Part shown: piece after piece, positions 7,987 through 16,552 of the stretch
How positions within the stretch are numbered: the first letter of the stretch is position 1
How the letters are laid out: each line of letters starts with the position of its first letter
Assembly (NCBI RefSeq): GCF_900106525.1
Contig: NZ_FNOG01000003.1
Span: forward strand, 281,676-345,675
Source of the DNA: Lysobacter enzymogenes
GTDB taxonomy: Bacteria; Pseudomonadota; Gammaproteobacteria; Xanthomonadales; Xanthomonadaceae
Direction: 5' to 3'
DNA: 64,000 nt
The notes under the pieces: generated by a model
Told to the model about the DNA's origin: nothing
Seen by the model: the letters and a program-made list of their open reading frames with translations, nothing else
The model's database searches: none
Program-made: the position numbers and the translations under genes

Positions 7987-9327
7987 TCAGTGCGCGGGCG
8001 CCGGTCCGCGCTTGCGCGGCCGCCGTTTCGCGACCAGCCGGTCGACGTCGTCGAGCGCGCGGCGCAGGCGCGCGGTGGTCTCGCTGTCGCGCGCGGGCGG
8101 GGCGATGCCGTCGAGGATCGAGCGCTCGGGGTCGGCCAGCACTTCTTCGCGCAGGCGCAGGCCGTGCGCGGCCAGGATCGGCGCCAGCTGTTCGGCGCGC
8201 GCGCGCAGGTCGGCCAGGGTGTTGCGGTAGGCGATTTCGCAGATGCGCCGGCGCGCGGAGAAGCTGAAGGCGTTGGTGAAGAACAGTTCGCGGTCTTCGG
8301 CGTTGGGTTCGAACACCAGTTGGTCGATGTCCGGGTATTGCTGGGCGTAGCGGGCCAGGCCGACCTGCATGCGCGATTGCAGCAGGGTGCGGAAGGTCTG
8401 CGACAGCACCGCCGGCAGGCCGCCGGCGGCGAGGCTGTTGTCTTCGGCCACCGCGGCGCCGTGGCTGTGGTTGAACGGCACCAGCGGGTTGAGCCCGATC
8501 AGCAGGTCGATGCCGCGTTCGAGCACGACAGAGGCGTGCATGGTCCGGCGCAGGGCGCCGTCGACGAAGTGGCGGCCGTCGATGTTGACCGGCGGGTACA
8601 GGCCGGGCAGGGCGGCGCTGGCTTGCACCGCTTTGGAGATCGGCACCTCGTCCCAGCCTTCGCCGCCGAAGCGCACCGCGTCGCCGCTGTCGATGTCGAC
8701 GGCGACTACGTACAGCTCGGCGTCGAGTTCGCGGAAGTCGTTGCTGCGGCCGCGCCGGGTGAACACTTCGCGCAGGAAGCGTTCGACTTCGCTGTTGTCG
8801 AACAGGCCGTTGGGGATCAGGCCGCCGAAGCGGGTGATCAGGTCGGACCAGCGCGCTTCCAGCGGCGAGAACAGCAGTTCGCGCCACCACTCGGTGGCCA
8901 GGCGCGGGAAGCTGGCGGCGCGCTTGAGGTATTCGACGAAGGCCGGGCGCATGAAGGTTTCGGGCCGGAATTCGACGTCGGCGCTGTCGCCGGTGACGAA
9001 GATCCGGCACATCTCGGCGGTGTCCATGCGGTTGGCCAGGCCGGCGGCGAGGAAGGCGCCGCTGCTGACGCCGACGTAGCAGTCCAGCCGGGTCAGGTCG
9101 AGGCCTTCGATGGCTTCGTCGAGGGCGCGCAGGGCGCCGAGTTCGTACATGCCGCCGATCGGGCCGCCGCCGGCGATGGCCAGGCCGATGCGCGGGGCCG
9201 CGGCGGGGTCGCGTTGGGCGGGGGCGTCGTCGCGTTTGCGCGTGCTTTTCGCGGTGCCGGTGTTCTTGCTTCCTTTCGCCGCCGGCTTGCGGCTCGCCCG
9301 GTGGCGGGCGGAATGGAGTGACAGCAT
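7987..9327 (-). CDS. patatin-like phospholipase
   Basis: This 446-residue protein has a basic, disordered N-terminus (1-45). The patatin domain then shows the oxyanion loop GGGPIGGMYELGAL (about 53-66), the nucleophile elbow GVSSG with Ser88, and the catalytic Asp in FVDGALRRT (about 250). Patatins are Ser-Asp dyad acyl hydrolases acting on phospholipids or neutral lipids. No signal peptide is seen, so it is probably cytoplasmic. It is adjacent to phasin and PHA-system genes, which makes granule lipid turnover plausible. Confidence 0.9.
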   Translation of the reverse strand: MLSLHSARHRASRKPAAKGSKNTGTAKSTRKRDDAPAQRDPAAAPRIGLAIAGGGPIGGMYELGALRALDEAIEGLDLTRLDCYVGVSSGAFLAAGLANRMDTAEMCRIFVTGDSADVEFRPETFMRPAFVEYLKRAASFPRLATEWWRELLFSPLEARWSDLITRFGGLIPNGLFDNSEVERFLREVFTRRGRSNDFRELDAELYVVAVDIDSGDAVRFGGEGWDEVPISKAVQASAALPGLYPPVNIDGRHFVDGALRRTMHASVVLERGIDLLIGLNPLVPFNHSHGAAVAEDNSLAAGGLPAVLSQTFRTLLQSRMQVGLARYAQQYPDIDQLVFEPNAEDRELFFTNAFSFSARRRICEIAYRNTLADLRARAEQLAPILAAHGLRLREEVLADPERSILDGIAPPARDSETTARLRRALDDVDRLVAKRRPRKRGPAPAH

Positions 9328-9430
9328 GTGATCGGCGGCACGGCCTTGGCGGTAGTCGGTCGAGTGTAGCCCAGCGGGGCGGGGCGTCCAGCGGGGGTGT
9401 ACGAAGGTCGAAGGGCGTCGGGGTGGGGGC

Positions 9431-9509
9431 AGCCTCGGGTCCGGGAGGGCCTCCTCCTGGACCGGGCCTTTGGCATGGTCCAGGAGGAGGCCCTCCCGGA
9501 CCCGAGGCT
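9431..9509. repeat. perfect 33-bp inverted repeat element
   Basis: Arms 9431-9463 and 9477-9509 are perfect reverse complements and enclose a 13-base loop (GGGCCTTTGGCAT). Each arm itself contains GGTCC near both ends. It sits in the intergenic space between divergent genes and differs from the GTAGGAGC REPs, so it is a separate palindromic element class, possibly a REP doublet or small MITE. Confidence 0.85.
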
Positions 9510-9603
9510 TTCGTCGTGGTTTGTGGTTCGTGGTGAGGGGCGCTGCGATCTTCGATCGCGTCGCTCTTGCGAGCGCGCGGGGCTCCCGCGATCATCGGTT
9601 CCG

Positions 9604-10326
9604 ATGTCCAGAACATCCGACCTCAGCCACCGCATGGCCTGCCTGCTGTCCAGCCACCAGGCCCTGCACGATCCCGAGCGCGAGCCGCGCAACCGCCTGC
9701 GTTGGCTGCCGGAGCTGCGGCAATGGCAGGCGCGCCGGCTGGAGGCCAGCTTCGACCGCTTCCTGCGCGATCCGCGCCGGCGCCCGGCGGCGCAGTTCTT
9801 CCTCAGCGACGTCTACAACGACCGCGATTTCAGCCGCCGCGACGCCGACATCGCGCGGGTGCTGCCGATGATGCAGAAACTGTTGCCCGGACCGTTGCTG
9901 GCGACGGTGGCCGATGCGATCGAGCTGGGCCTGCTGACCCAGGCCTTCGACCTGCGCATGAGCGAGCGCCTGCACGCGCTCGCGCCGCGCCGGCGCAAGC
10001 TCGACGGCGCGCTGTACGCGCAGGCCTATCGCGCCTGCGGCCTGCCGCGGCTGCGCGAGCATCAGATCGGGTTGATCGAGAACGTCGGCCTGGGTCTGGG
10101 CAAGGCGGTGCGCATGCCCGGCATCCTGACCCTGCTCAAGCTCTCGCGCGGGCCGGCCAAGGCCGCCGGGCTGGCGGAATTGCAGGGTTTTCTGGAACGC
10201 GGCTTCGCCGCGTTCGCGCAATTGGGCGACGTGCGCGAGTTCATCGCCGAGATCGGTTCGGACGAGCGCGACATAGCGCAGCGCCTGTTCGACAGCGACC
10301 CCGATCCCTTCCCCGGCCTCGAGTAG
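9604..10326 (+). CDS. conserved protein of unknown function (FFLSDVYNDRDF family)
   Basis: This is a 240-residue soluble, helical protein. The block AAQFFLSDVYNDRDFSRRDADIARVLPMM is the recognisable core of a family of proteobacterial conserved hypotheticals. No catalytic motif, signal peptide or TM segment is seen. The ATG at 9604 was chosen because the conserved region begins soon after it and the upstream codons run into the palindromic element. Confidence 0.7.
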   Translation: MSRTSDLSHRMACLLSSHQALHDPEREPRNRLRWLPELRQWQARRLEASFDRFLRDPRRRPAAQFFLSDVYNDRDFSRRDADIARVLPMMQKLLPGPLLATVADAIELGLLTQAFDLRMSERLHALAPRRRKLDGALYAQAYRACGLPRLREHQIGLIENVGLGLGKAVRMPGILTLLKLSRGPAKAAGLAELQGFLERGFAAFAQLGDVREFIAEIGSDERDIAQRLFDSDPDPFPGLE

Positions 10327-10349
10327 CGGCCGATCCCGCAACCGCCCCC

Positions 10350-10437
10350 TGTAGGAGCGGCGCGAGCCGCGACCGCGGGGTTACACGTTTGCGGCGCAAC
10401 CTGGAACCCCGCGGTCGCGGCTCGCGCCGCTCCTACA
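10350..10437. repeat. GTAGGAGC REP inverted pair
   Basis: TGTAGGAGCGGCGCGAGC at the left and its complement ending CTACA at the right frame an 88-base hairpin. The right arm overlaps the 3' end of the minus-strand gene 10433-10747 and supplies its TAG stop codon. Confidence 0.85.
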
Positions 10438-10747
10438 CGGTGCCCACGGCGCTCACGAACGCGGGCAGGCTCTCGCGCCACTGCGCGCTGACGATCTTGT
10501 CGAAGTAGAGCCTGCGCCCGCTGGTTTGCGCATCGACGTAGGCCAGGTCGGCCAGCCGCTCGGTCGGGCCGCCGAGCGGCGCGAACAGGAAGAAATCGAG
10601 CCGTTCGCGCGAATCGCCGCGGCTCAGCCGCCAGACGATCCGCTCGCGTTCGACATAAAACGGCTCGTGCGCGCCGAATTCGCCCTCGACCCGCCAGCCT
10701 TCGCGTTCGAGGGCGTGTTTGAGCTCGGTCAGCCGGGCCCGGGTCAC
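10433..10747 (-). CDS. conserved small protein, unknown function
   Basis: This 104-residue protein starts at a GTG (10747) four bases after the stop of the PHA-system gene, so it is probably cotranscribed with it. It is soluble with mixed alpha/beta composition. I do not recognise a family. Its last codons ACC-GTG-TAG lie inside a REP palindrome. Confidence 0.6.
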   Translation of the reverse strand: MTRARLTELKHALEREGWRVEGEFGAHEPFYVERERIVWRLSRGDSRERLDFFLFAPLGGPTERLADLAYVDAQTSGRRLYFDKIVSAQWRESLPAFVSAVGTV

Positions 10748-10751
10748 GCGC

Positions 10752-11027
10752 TTACTTGAACTTTTCTTCCAGCACGCGGCGGATCTCGGCCTCGATCGGG
10801 CCCTTCATCGCGCCGAGCAGGAAGCCCAGCTGGGCGGTCACGCGCAGGTGCTCGGGGCCGACCGCGATCTTGCCGTCGACGCCGCTGCGGGCGAAGTTGA
10901 GCACGTCGCCGTCCCAGCCGTATTCGACGTCGAAGCGTTCGGCGAGCTTCTTGGCCACGTCCTCGACGGCCTTGCGGGCCTTGGCCGGGGCCAGCGAATG
11001 CGGGTGTTGGATATCGATGCTGGGCAT
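10752..11027 (-). CDS. polyhydroxyalkanoic acid system family protein
   Basis: This 91-residue protein begins MPSIDIQHPHSLAPAKARKAVEDVAKKLAERFDV and ends AEIRRVLEEKFK. This is the pattern of the PHA-granule-region family (TIGR02610-type), small proteins with a START-like beta/alpha layout found beside phasins. The start at 11027 removes an unlikely 36-residue extension. Its role at the granule is unknown. It supports the lipid/PHA theme of this region. Confidence 0.8.
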   Translation of the reverse strand: MPSIDIQHPHSLAPAKARKAVEDVAKKLAERFDVEYGWDGDVLNFARSGVDGKIAVGPEHLRVTAQLGFLLGAMKGPIEAEIRRVLEEKFK

Positions 11028-11192
11028 GTCTGGGTCTCCCTGGAAGCCGGTTATTGTGCGGGCAGGGACGGGCGCATCCAAGCCCGCCGCGACATGCGCA
11101 TGCGGGTCGCCGCGGCCGGCGCCGGCGTCGTTCATGCGCCGCCGCGCGCAGCAGGGTGTGCCTGGCGCCGCAACCTGCTAGATTTCCGCCGG

Positions 11193-11996
11193 GTGAGCGC
11201 CCTCAAACTGCGATACCCCAACCGCGAGCATGGCGACCTGGCGTTGAAGCCGGGCGTGCACGCCATCGGCCGCGATTCGGCCGGCCGCACCGTGCTGGTC
11301 GACGACGCCGATGCGGCGATCGCGCAGTTCAGCGTCGACCGCCGCGGCGTGTGGCTGCAGGTGCGCGACAGTCTGCACGGGCTGCACGTCAACGGCCGGC
11401 CGGTCAAACGTATGGCGATGCTGCGGCCCGGCGACGCGATCTTCATCGACGGGGTCGAGCTGCTGCTGGTGGCCGACAAGCCCGAGCCGGCGCCGCCGTT
11501 CGGGGTCGAGATCCCGGCCGATTCGCGCATGGTCGTGCGCGGCGTCGGCGGTGTGCATCACGGCCGTTGCTACACCTTGGAGCAACCCAAGGTGATCGGC
11601 CGCGCCGGCGATTGCGACATCCGCATCAACGAGCCGGCCTTCGCCGACCGCCACGCGCGCCTGGAGGCGCACGCCGACGGCGTGGTGCTGCGCGATGTGG
11701 GCTCGCTCGACGGCAGCGTGGTCAACGGCCAGCCGGTGCGGCACGCGCTGCTCAAGCCCGGCGACCAGTTGCTGCTCGACGGCCAGCACCGTTTCGTGAT
11801 CGAAGCGCCGACCCGCCGGCTCAGTGCCGCCGACGCGCTGCAGGCGCAGCTCGCCCAGGAACAGGCGGCGAACGAAGACAAGCCCACGCCGCCGTCGGCG
11901 CTGCCTTCGTCGGTGCGGCGCATGCCGTGGCTGCTGCTGGCGGCGGTGGTGATGGCGGGGCTGCTCGGCCTGTTGCTGCTCTACGGCGCGCGCTGA
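11193..11996 (+). CDS. two-FHA-domain protein with C-terminal membrane anchor
   Basis: This 267-residue protein contains two forkhead-associated domains: residues about 15-90 (HAIGRDSAGRT, SLHGLHVNGRPV) and about 115-200 (KVIGRAGDCDIRI, DRHARLEAHADG, GSLDGSVVNGQPV). A single TM helix lies near the end (about 243-263). FHA domains bind phosphothreonine, so this is a candidate membrane-tethered reader of Ser/Thr kinase signalling. The second domain keeps GR...DxxI...H and N better than the first. The GTG at 11193 is the chosen start. No kinase or phosphatase is adjacent. Confidence 0.85.
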   Translation: MSALKLRYPNREHGDLALKPGVHAIGRDSAGRTVLVDDADAAIAQFSVDRRGVWLQVRDSLHGLHVNGRPVKRMAMLRPGDAIFIDGVELLLVADKPEPAPPFGVEIPADSRMVVRGVGGVHHGRCYTLEQPKVIGRAGDCDIRINEPAFADRHARLEAHADGVVLRDVGSLDGSVVNGQPVRHALLKPGDQLLLDGQHRFVIEAPTRRLSAADALQAQLAQEQAANEDKPTPPSALPSSVRRMPWLLLAAVVMAGLLGLLLLYGAR

Positions 11997-12029
11997 GCCG
12001 CCGATCGCACGCGAGCTTCGATGCCCCCT

Positions 12030-12246
12030 TGTAGGAGCGACGCAAGTCGCGACCGCGCCACTGCGCTTGCGACGCAAGCCCGAAGCCCCGCAGTCGCGAC
12101 TCGCGTCGCTCCTACAGCGGCTGCGGCCGTTTCAGCGCGACTGGGGTTGGGCAGCTCCCTGTAGGAGCGACGCAAGTCGCGACCGCGCCACCGCGCTTGC
12201 GACGCAAGCCTGAAGCCCCGCAGTCGCGACTTGCGTCGCTCCTACA
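12030..12246. repeat. two tandem GTAGGAGC REP inverted pairs
   Basis: Two REP pairs (12030-12116 and 12160-12246) of the variant GTAGGAGCGACGCAAGTCGCGACC are nearly identical to each other and separated by 43 bases. They differ from the 5.3-5.8 kb set by consistent compensating changes (GGCGCAAGCC to GACGCAAGTC), so the stems are preserved. The second pair runs into the end of msrQ. Confidence 0.85.
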
Positions 12247-12937
12247 GCGGCTGCGGCCGCTTCGGCGCAGGCTTGGACAGGCGCTTCCACAGCCGCCAGC
12301 CCAGCAATACCGCGAGGATGCCGGCGTACAGCGCCGGTTCGCGGATGTCGGATTTCACCAGCCACCAGAAATGCAGCACCGCCAGCACGGCGATGGCGTA
12401 GACCAACTGGTGCAGCCGTCCCCACAGCCGGCCCAGGCGCCGCATCATGCCCTGGGTGGAAGTGATCGCCAGCGGGATCAGCAGCAGCCAGGCGAGGAAG
12501 CCGACGGTGATGTAGGGGCGCTTGGCGATCTCTTCGAAGATCTGGGTCCAGTAGCCGCGCAGGTCCAGCACCAGATAGGCCGCCAGGTGCAGGCTGGCGT
12601 AGAAGAAGGCATACAGGCCGAGCAGGCGGCGGAAGCGCAGCAGCACCGGCTGGCCGGTCAGTTGCCGCAGCGGCGTCACCGCCAGCGCGATCAGCAGCAG
12701 GCGCAGCGCCCACAGGCCCAGGCGGTGCTCGATCTCGGCCACCGGGTCGGCGCCCAGGCCGCCCTGGCCGGTGCTGAATTCCTGCCAGATCTGCCAGCCC
12801 AGGATCGCGGCCGGGGTCAGCGCGAGCAGGTGGGCCGCGGCCTTGGCCGCGATCACGCCGGGCGGGGTTTTGCGCGGCGCGGCTTTGCGGCGCGCGGCGG
12901 GCGCCGCGACGGTAGCGGCGGGGACGGCGTCGCTCAT
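12242..12937 (-). CDS. msrQ: MsrQ, heme-binding membrane partner of MsrP
   Basis: This 231-residue integral membrane protein has about six TM helices and family motifs RFRRLLGLYAFFYASLH and RLHQLVYAIAVLAVLHFWW, including histidines that ligate heme. MsrQ passes electrons from the quinone pool or flavin to periplasmic MsrP for repair of oxidised methionine in envelope proteins. An unusual Ala/Arg/Lys-rich N-terminal extension of about 25 residues precedes the first helix. It starts 3 bases after the msrP stop codon, forming the standard msrPQ operon. Its TAG stop lies within a REP. Confidence 0.93.
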   Translation of the reverse strand: MSDAVPAATVAAPAARRKAAPRKTPPGVIAAKAAAHLLALTPAAILGWQIWQEFSTGQGGLGADPVAEIEHRLGLWALRLLLIALAVTPLRQLTGQPVLLRFRRLLGLYAFFYASLHLAAYLVLDLRGYWTQIFEEIAKRPYITVGFLAWLLLIPLAITSTQGMMRRLGRLWGRLHQLVYAIAVLAVLHFWWLVKSDIREPALYAGILAVLLGWRLWKRLSKPAPKRPQPL

Positions 12938-12939
12938 GC

Positions 12940-13911
12940 TCAGAACCAGGTCTTGAGGTTCATGCCCGCGTACAGGCTGGCGACCTGATCGCCGTAGCCG
13001 TTGAACAGCCGGGTCGGAATGCGTTCGGCGAACAGCTTGCTGCCGCTGCCGGCGATGCGGCGCTCGGTCTTCTGGCTCCAGCGCGGGTGGTCGACGTTCG
13101 GGTTGACGTTGGAGAAGAAGCCGTACTCGTCGGGCTGCAGCGAGTTCCAGGCTGTGGCCGGGCGGCGTTCGACGAAGTTGATCGCGACGATCGACTTGAT
13201 GCTCTTGAAGCCGTACTTCCACGGCACCACCAGCCGCAGCGGCGCGCCGTTCTGCTGCGGCAGCGGCTTGCCGTACAGGCCGGTGGCGAGCAGGGCCAGC
13301 GGGTGCATGGCTTCGTCGATGCGCAGGCCCTCGCGGTAGGGCCAGTTGATCGAGGGATAGGCGATGCCGGGCATCTGCTGGCGGTCGGCGAGGGTGGTGA
13401 AGGCCACGTACTTGGCCTTGGAGCTGGGTTCGAAGCGCTTGAGCACCTCGCCCAGCGGCACCCCGAGCCAGGGGATCACCATCGACCAGCCCTCCACGCA
13501 GCGCAGCCGGTACACCCGTTCCTGCGGCGCCAGGCCCTTGACCAGGTCCTCCAGCGCCAGCTTGCCGGGCTTGGCGCATTCGCCGCCGACCGCCACCGTC
13601 CACGGGCTCAGGCGCAGGGTCTTGGCGGCCGCGGACGGGTCGCCCTTGCCGGTGCCGAACTCGTAGAAGTTGTTGTAGCCGGTGATATCGGCGTAGGTGG
13701 TCAGGGTCTCGTCGGTACGGAACCCGGCCTTGAGCTGTTCCGGGCTGGCCGGCTTGGCGCCCGGCGGCGGCGGGGCCTCGGCGCCGGCGCAGCCGGACAG
13801 GCCCAGGGCCGGGCTCAGCGCCAGCGCCGCCAACAGGCGCCGGCGCTCGCGGTAGACGGCCTCGTCGGTGATCTGGGAGGCGGGGATGGTCAGGGCATCG
13901 CGCAACGACAT
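12940..13911 (-). CDS. msrP: MsrP, periplasmic methionine sulfoxide reductase (Mo-cofactor subunit)
   Basis: This 323-residue protein has a Tat-like N-terminus ([20 protein letters not shown]). The sulfite-oxidase-fold domain follows, with the Mo-coordinating cysteine in [14 protein letters not shown] and the late motif [15 protein letters not shown]. MsrP reduces protein-bound methionine sulfoxide in the periplasm. The ATG at 13911 puts the twin-arginine stretch near residues 22-25. It is the first gene of msrPQ and is divergent from serC. Confidence 0.93.
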   Translation of the reverse strand: MSLRDALTIPASQITDEAVYRERRRLLAALALSPALGLSGCAGAEAPPPPGAKPASPEQLKAGFRTDETLTTYADITGYNNFYEFGTGKGDPSAAAKTLRLSPWTVAVGGECAKPGKLALEDLVKGLAPQERVYRLRCVEGWSMVIPWLGVPLGEVLKRFEPSSKAKYVAFTTLADRQQMPGIAYPSINWPYREGLRIDEAMHPLALLATGLYGKPLPQQNGAPLRLVVPWKYGFKSIKSIVAINFVERRPATAWNSLQPDEYGFFSNVNPNVDHPRWSQKTERRIAGSGSKLFAERIPTRLFNGYGDQVASLYAGMNLKTWF

Positions 13912-14107
13912 GGGACGGCTCCGAACGGCGGCAACGGGCCGGCGCGGCGGGGGCGCCGCGCCGGGAACGGTGGTAAGACGAACTACGGACCGTTTCATTC
14001 CATAGAGGCAGCCGGCGCGGCAAAAGTTGCGCGAGTAACGACACGTACACGCGGTGCTGCACTGCGGCATACTCAGGGACCACCCCCCAACTGCCACGGA
14101 GCTACCG

Positions 14108-15193
14108 ATGTCCCGCGCTTTCAACTTTAGTGCCGGTCCCGCGACCCTGCCCGAACCGGTCCTGCTGCAGGCGCAGTCGGAACTTCTGGAGTGGAACAAC
14201 GCCGGGGCCTCGATCGTGGAACTCAGCCACCGCGGCCCCGAGTTCATCCAGGTCGCCGCCGAGGCCGAGCGCGACCTGCGCGCGCTGATGGCGATTCCCG
14301 ACGACTACGCCGTGCTGTTCCTGCAGGGCGGCGCCACCGCGCAGCAGGCGCTGATCGCGCTGAACTTCGCCAACCCCGGCCAGGCCGTGGACTACGTGGT
14401 CACCGGCCACTGGGGCAAGACCGCATTGAAGCAGGTCAAGCCTTATGTGAGCGCGAACGTGGCCGCCAACGGCGAGGCCGGCGGCTTCCGCGACATCCCG
14501 GCGCGGGCCGAGTGGAACCTGTCCAAGGACGCGGCCTACGTCCACTACACCGCCAACGAGACCATCCACGGCGTCGAGTTCCGCGATATCCCCGACACCG
14601 GCGACGTGCCGCTGGTGGCCGACTTCTCCTCCTCGATCGCCGCCGAGCCGCTGGACGTGTCCAGGTTCGGCGTGATCTACGCCGGCGCGCAGAAGAACCT
14701 CGGCCCGGTCGGCGTCAGCGTGGTCATCGTGCGCCGCGACCTGCTCGAACGCGCCGGCCAGCCGCGCGCGGACATCTTCGACTACCGCTCGCACGTCAAG
14801 GGCGAGTCCATGCTCAACACCCCGCCGACCTGGAACTGGTACCTGGCCGGGCTGGTGTTCAAGTGGATGCTGGCCGAAGGCGGCGTGGAAGAGTTCGCCA
14901 AGCGCAACGCGCGCAAGGCCGGCCTGCTGTACGACGTGATCGACAACTCCGGCGGCTATTACCGCAACGAAGTCGCCGCCGCCGCGCGCTCGCGCATGAA
15001 CGTGCCGTTCTTCCTCAAGGACGAAGCGCTGGACAAGCCCTTCCTCAAGGAAGCCGAAGCGGCCGGGCTGATCTCGCTCAAGGGCCACCGCGCCCTGGGC
15101 GGCATGCGCGCCTCGATCTACAACGCGATGCCGGAGGCGGGGGTTCAGGCCCTGGCGTCCTTCATGCGCGACTTCCAACAAAGACACGGGTGA
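14108..15193 (+). CDS. serC: phosphoserine aminotransferase
   Basis: This 361-residue class-V aminotransferase begins [15 protein letters not shown]. It carries ELSHRGPEF early and the PLP-lysine motif [16 protein letters not shown] in the middle, and ends with the conserved [19 protein letters not shown]. It makes phosphoserine from phosphohydroxypyruvate (serine route) and also acts in pyridoxal-phosphate synthesis. It is the first gene of serC-pheA-hisC-aroA, a common gammaproteobacterial order; a 144-base structured gap separates it from pheA. Confidence 0.96.
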   Translation: MSRAFNFSAGPATLPEPVLLQAQSELLEWNNAGASIVELSHRGPEFIQVAAEAERDLRALMAIPDDYAVLFLQGGATAQQALIALNFANPGQAVDYVVTGHWGKTALKQVKPYVSANVAANGEAGGFRDIPARAEWNLSKDAAYVHYTANETIHGVEFRDIPDTGDVPLVADFSSSIAAEPLDVSRFGVIYAGAQKNLGPVGVSVVIVRRDLLERAGQPRADIFDYRSHVKGESMLNTPPTWNWYLAGLVFKWMLAEGGVEEFAKRNARKAGLLYDVIDNSGGYYRNEVAAAARSRMNVPFFLKDEALDKPFLKEAEAAGLISLKGHRALGGMRASIYNAMPEAGVQALASFMRDFQQRHG

Positions 15194-15263
15194 GCGACCG
15201 CGCTTAGCCGATGCCCTATCGGCATCGGCTGCGGTCGCGAGCGCCCGGCCAGGGATGGCCGGG
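15194..15263 (+). other. two stacked hairpins between serC and pheA
   Basis: Hairpin 1 (15194-15238) pairs GCGACCGC with GCGGTCGC and AGCCGATGCC with GGCATCGGCT around a CTATC loop, leaving a 4-base bulge. Hairpin 2 (15244-15263) has CCCGGCCA/TGGCCGGG with a GGGA tetraloop. Neither is followed by a U-run. They may stabilise the serC 3' end or take part in control of pheA together with the short ORF at 15297. Confidence 0.6.
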
Positions 15264-15296
15264 CCGGACGATCCGAAGGAGGCAGCGAGTAGCGCC

Positions 15297-15341
15297 ATGG
15301 ACGGCTACGCGCTTGCTTCGGACACAACGACACGCATATGA
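15297..15341 (+). CDS. 14-codon leader ORF coupled to pheA
   Basis: AAGGAGG at 15276-15282 is followed after 14 bases by ATG GAC GGC TAC and a 14-residue peptide (MDGYALASDTTTRI). Its TGA overlaps the pheA start as ATGA. pheA itself has no ribosome site and no other in-frame start after the TAG at 15290, so it probably depends on ribosomes ending here. The peptide has one Tyr and no Phe, unlike enteric pheL. Confidence 0.5.
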   Translation: MDGYALASDTTTRI

Positions 15342-16552
15342 CCACCAAATCCAGCAAGAACAAGCCGGCCGCGGCGAAGACCAAGGCCCCCGCCGGCAAG
15401 AGCGCGGACAAGAAGAAAGCCGCCGCCAAGGCCCAGGCCGAACCGGCCGCTGCCCCCGCCGAACCCGTAGCCGCCGTGCCCGACCTGGCCACGCTGCGCA
15501 CACGCATCGACGGCATCGACCGCCACATCCAGCAGCTCATCGCCGAGCGCGCCCAGTTCGCCAACCAGGTCGGCAAGGCCAAGGGCAAGCTGGCCGCAGC
15601 CGTGGACTACTACCGCCCCGAGCGCGAAGCGCAGGTGCTGCGCCGAGTGGTCGACCGCAACGACGGCCCGCTCAACGACGAAGTGCTGGTGCGGCTGTTC
15701 CGCGAAATCATGTCGGCCTGCCTGGCCCAGCAGGAGCCGCTGAAGATCGGCTTCCTCGGTCCGGAAGGCACGCACTCGCAGCAGGCGGTATACAAGCACT
15801 TCGGCCATTCGATCCACGGCCTGCCGCTGGCCAGCATCGAGGAAGTGTTCCAGGAAGTGGAGGCCGGCAGCGCCGACTTCGGCGTGGTGCCGGTGGAGAA
15901 CTCCACCCAGGGCACGATCCAGTCGACCTTGGACATGTTCCTGACCTCCAAGCTCAAGATCTGCGGCGAAGTCGAGCTGCGCGTGCACCAACACCTGCTC
16001 TCGCGCGGCGGCCGGATCGAGGATATCGAGCGGGTCTACTCACATCCGCAGTCGTTCGCCCAGTGCAAGGCGTGGCTGCGCCAATACCTGCCCAAGGCCG
16101 AGAAGATTCCGGTGTCGAGCAACGCCGAAGCCGCGCGCCGCGCGCGCAATTCCGACGATGCGGCGGCGATCGCCGGCGTCGCCGCGGCCAACGTGTACGG
16201 GCTGCGCAGCGTAGCCGGGCCGATCGAGGATCGGCCGGACAATACGACGCGTTTCTTGGTCATCGGCCGCGAGCTGTTCTCGCCCTCGGGCAACGACCGC
16301 ACCTCGCTGCTGATCTTCATCAAGGACCAGCCCGGCGCGCTGTACAACGTGCTGTCGCCGTTCGCCAAGCGCGGGCTGAGCATGAACCGGATCGAGTCGC
16401 GTCCCGGCCACACCGGCCGCTGGCAGTACGCGTTCTTCGTCGACATCGGCGGCCACGTCGAGGAAGACGCGATGCGCGAGGCGCTGGAGGAGCTCGAAGA
16501 GCTCGCTCACGAGGTCAAGGTGCTGGGGTCCTACCCGGTAGCGATCGCATGA
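15338..16552 (+). CDS. pheA: bifunctional chorismate mutase / prephenate dehydratase
   Basis: This 404-residue protein has an extra Lys/Ala/Pro-rich N-terminal tail (1-46). The AroQ-type chorismate mutase follows (about 48-130, LRTRIDGIDRHIQQLIAERA). The prephenate dehydratase domain starts IGFLGPEGTHSQQAVYKHFG (about 137) and includes STQGTIQSTLDMF, and the C-terminal ACT domain carries the Phe-binding ESRPG motif (about 360). It converts chorismate to phenylpyruvate. The tail is histone-like and absent from typical PheA of about 360-386 residues. The start overlaps the stop of a leader ORF. Confidence 0.95.
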   Translation: MTTKSSKNKPAAAKTKAPAGKSADKKKAAAKAQAEPAAAPAEPVAAVPDLATLRTRIDGIDRHIQQLIAERAQFANQVGKAKGKLAAAVDYYRPEREAQVLRRVVDRNDGPLNDEVLVRLFREIMSACLAQQEPLKIGFLGPEGTHSQQAVYKHFGHSIHGLPLASIEEVFQEVEAGSADFGVVPVENSTQGTIQSTLDMFLTSKLKICGEVELRVHQHLLSRGGRIEDIERVYSHPQSFAQCKAWLRQYLPKAEKIPVSSNAEAARRARNSDDAAAIAGVAAANVYGLRSVAGPIEDRPDNTTRFLVIGRELFSPSGNDRTSLLIFIKDQPGALYNVLSPFAKRGLSMNRIESRPGHTGRWQYAFFVDIGGHVEEDAMREALEELEELAHEVKVLGSYPVAIA

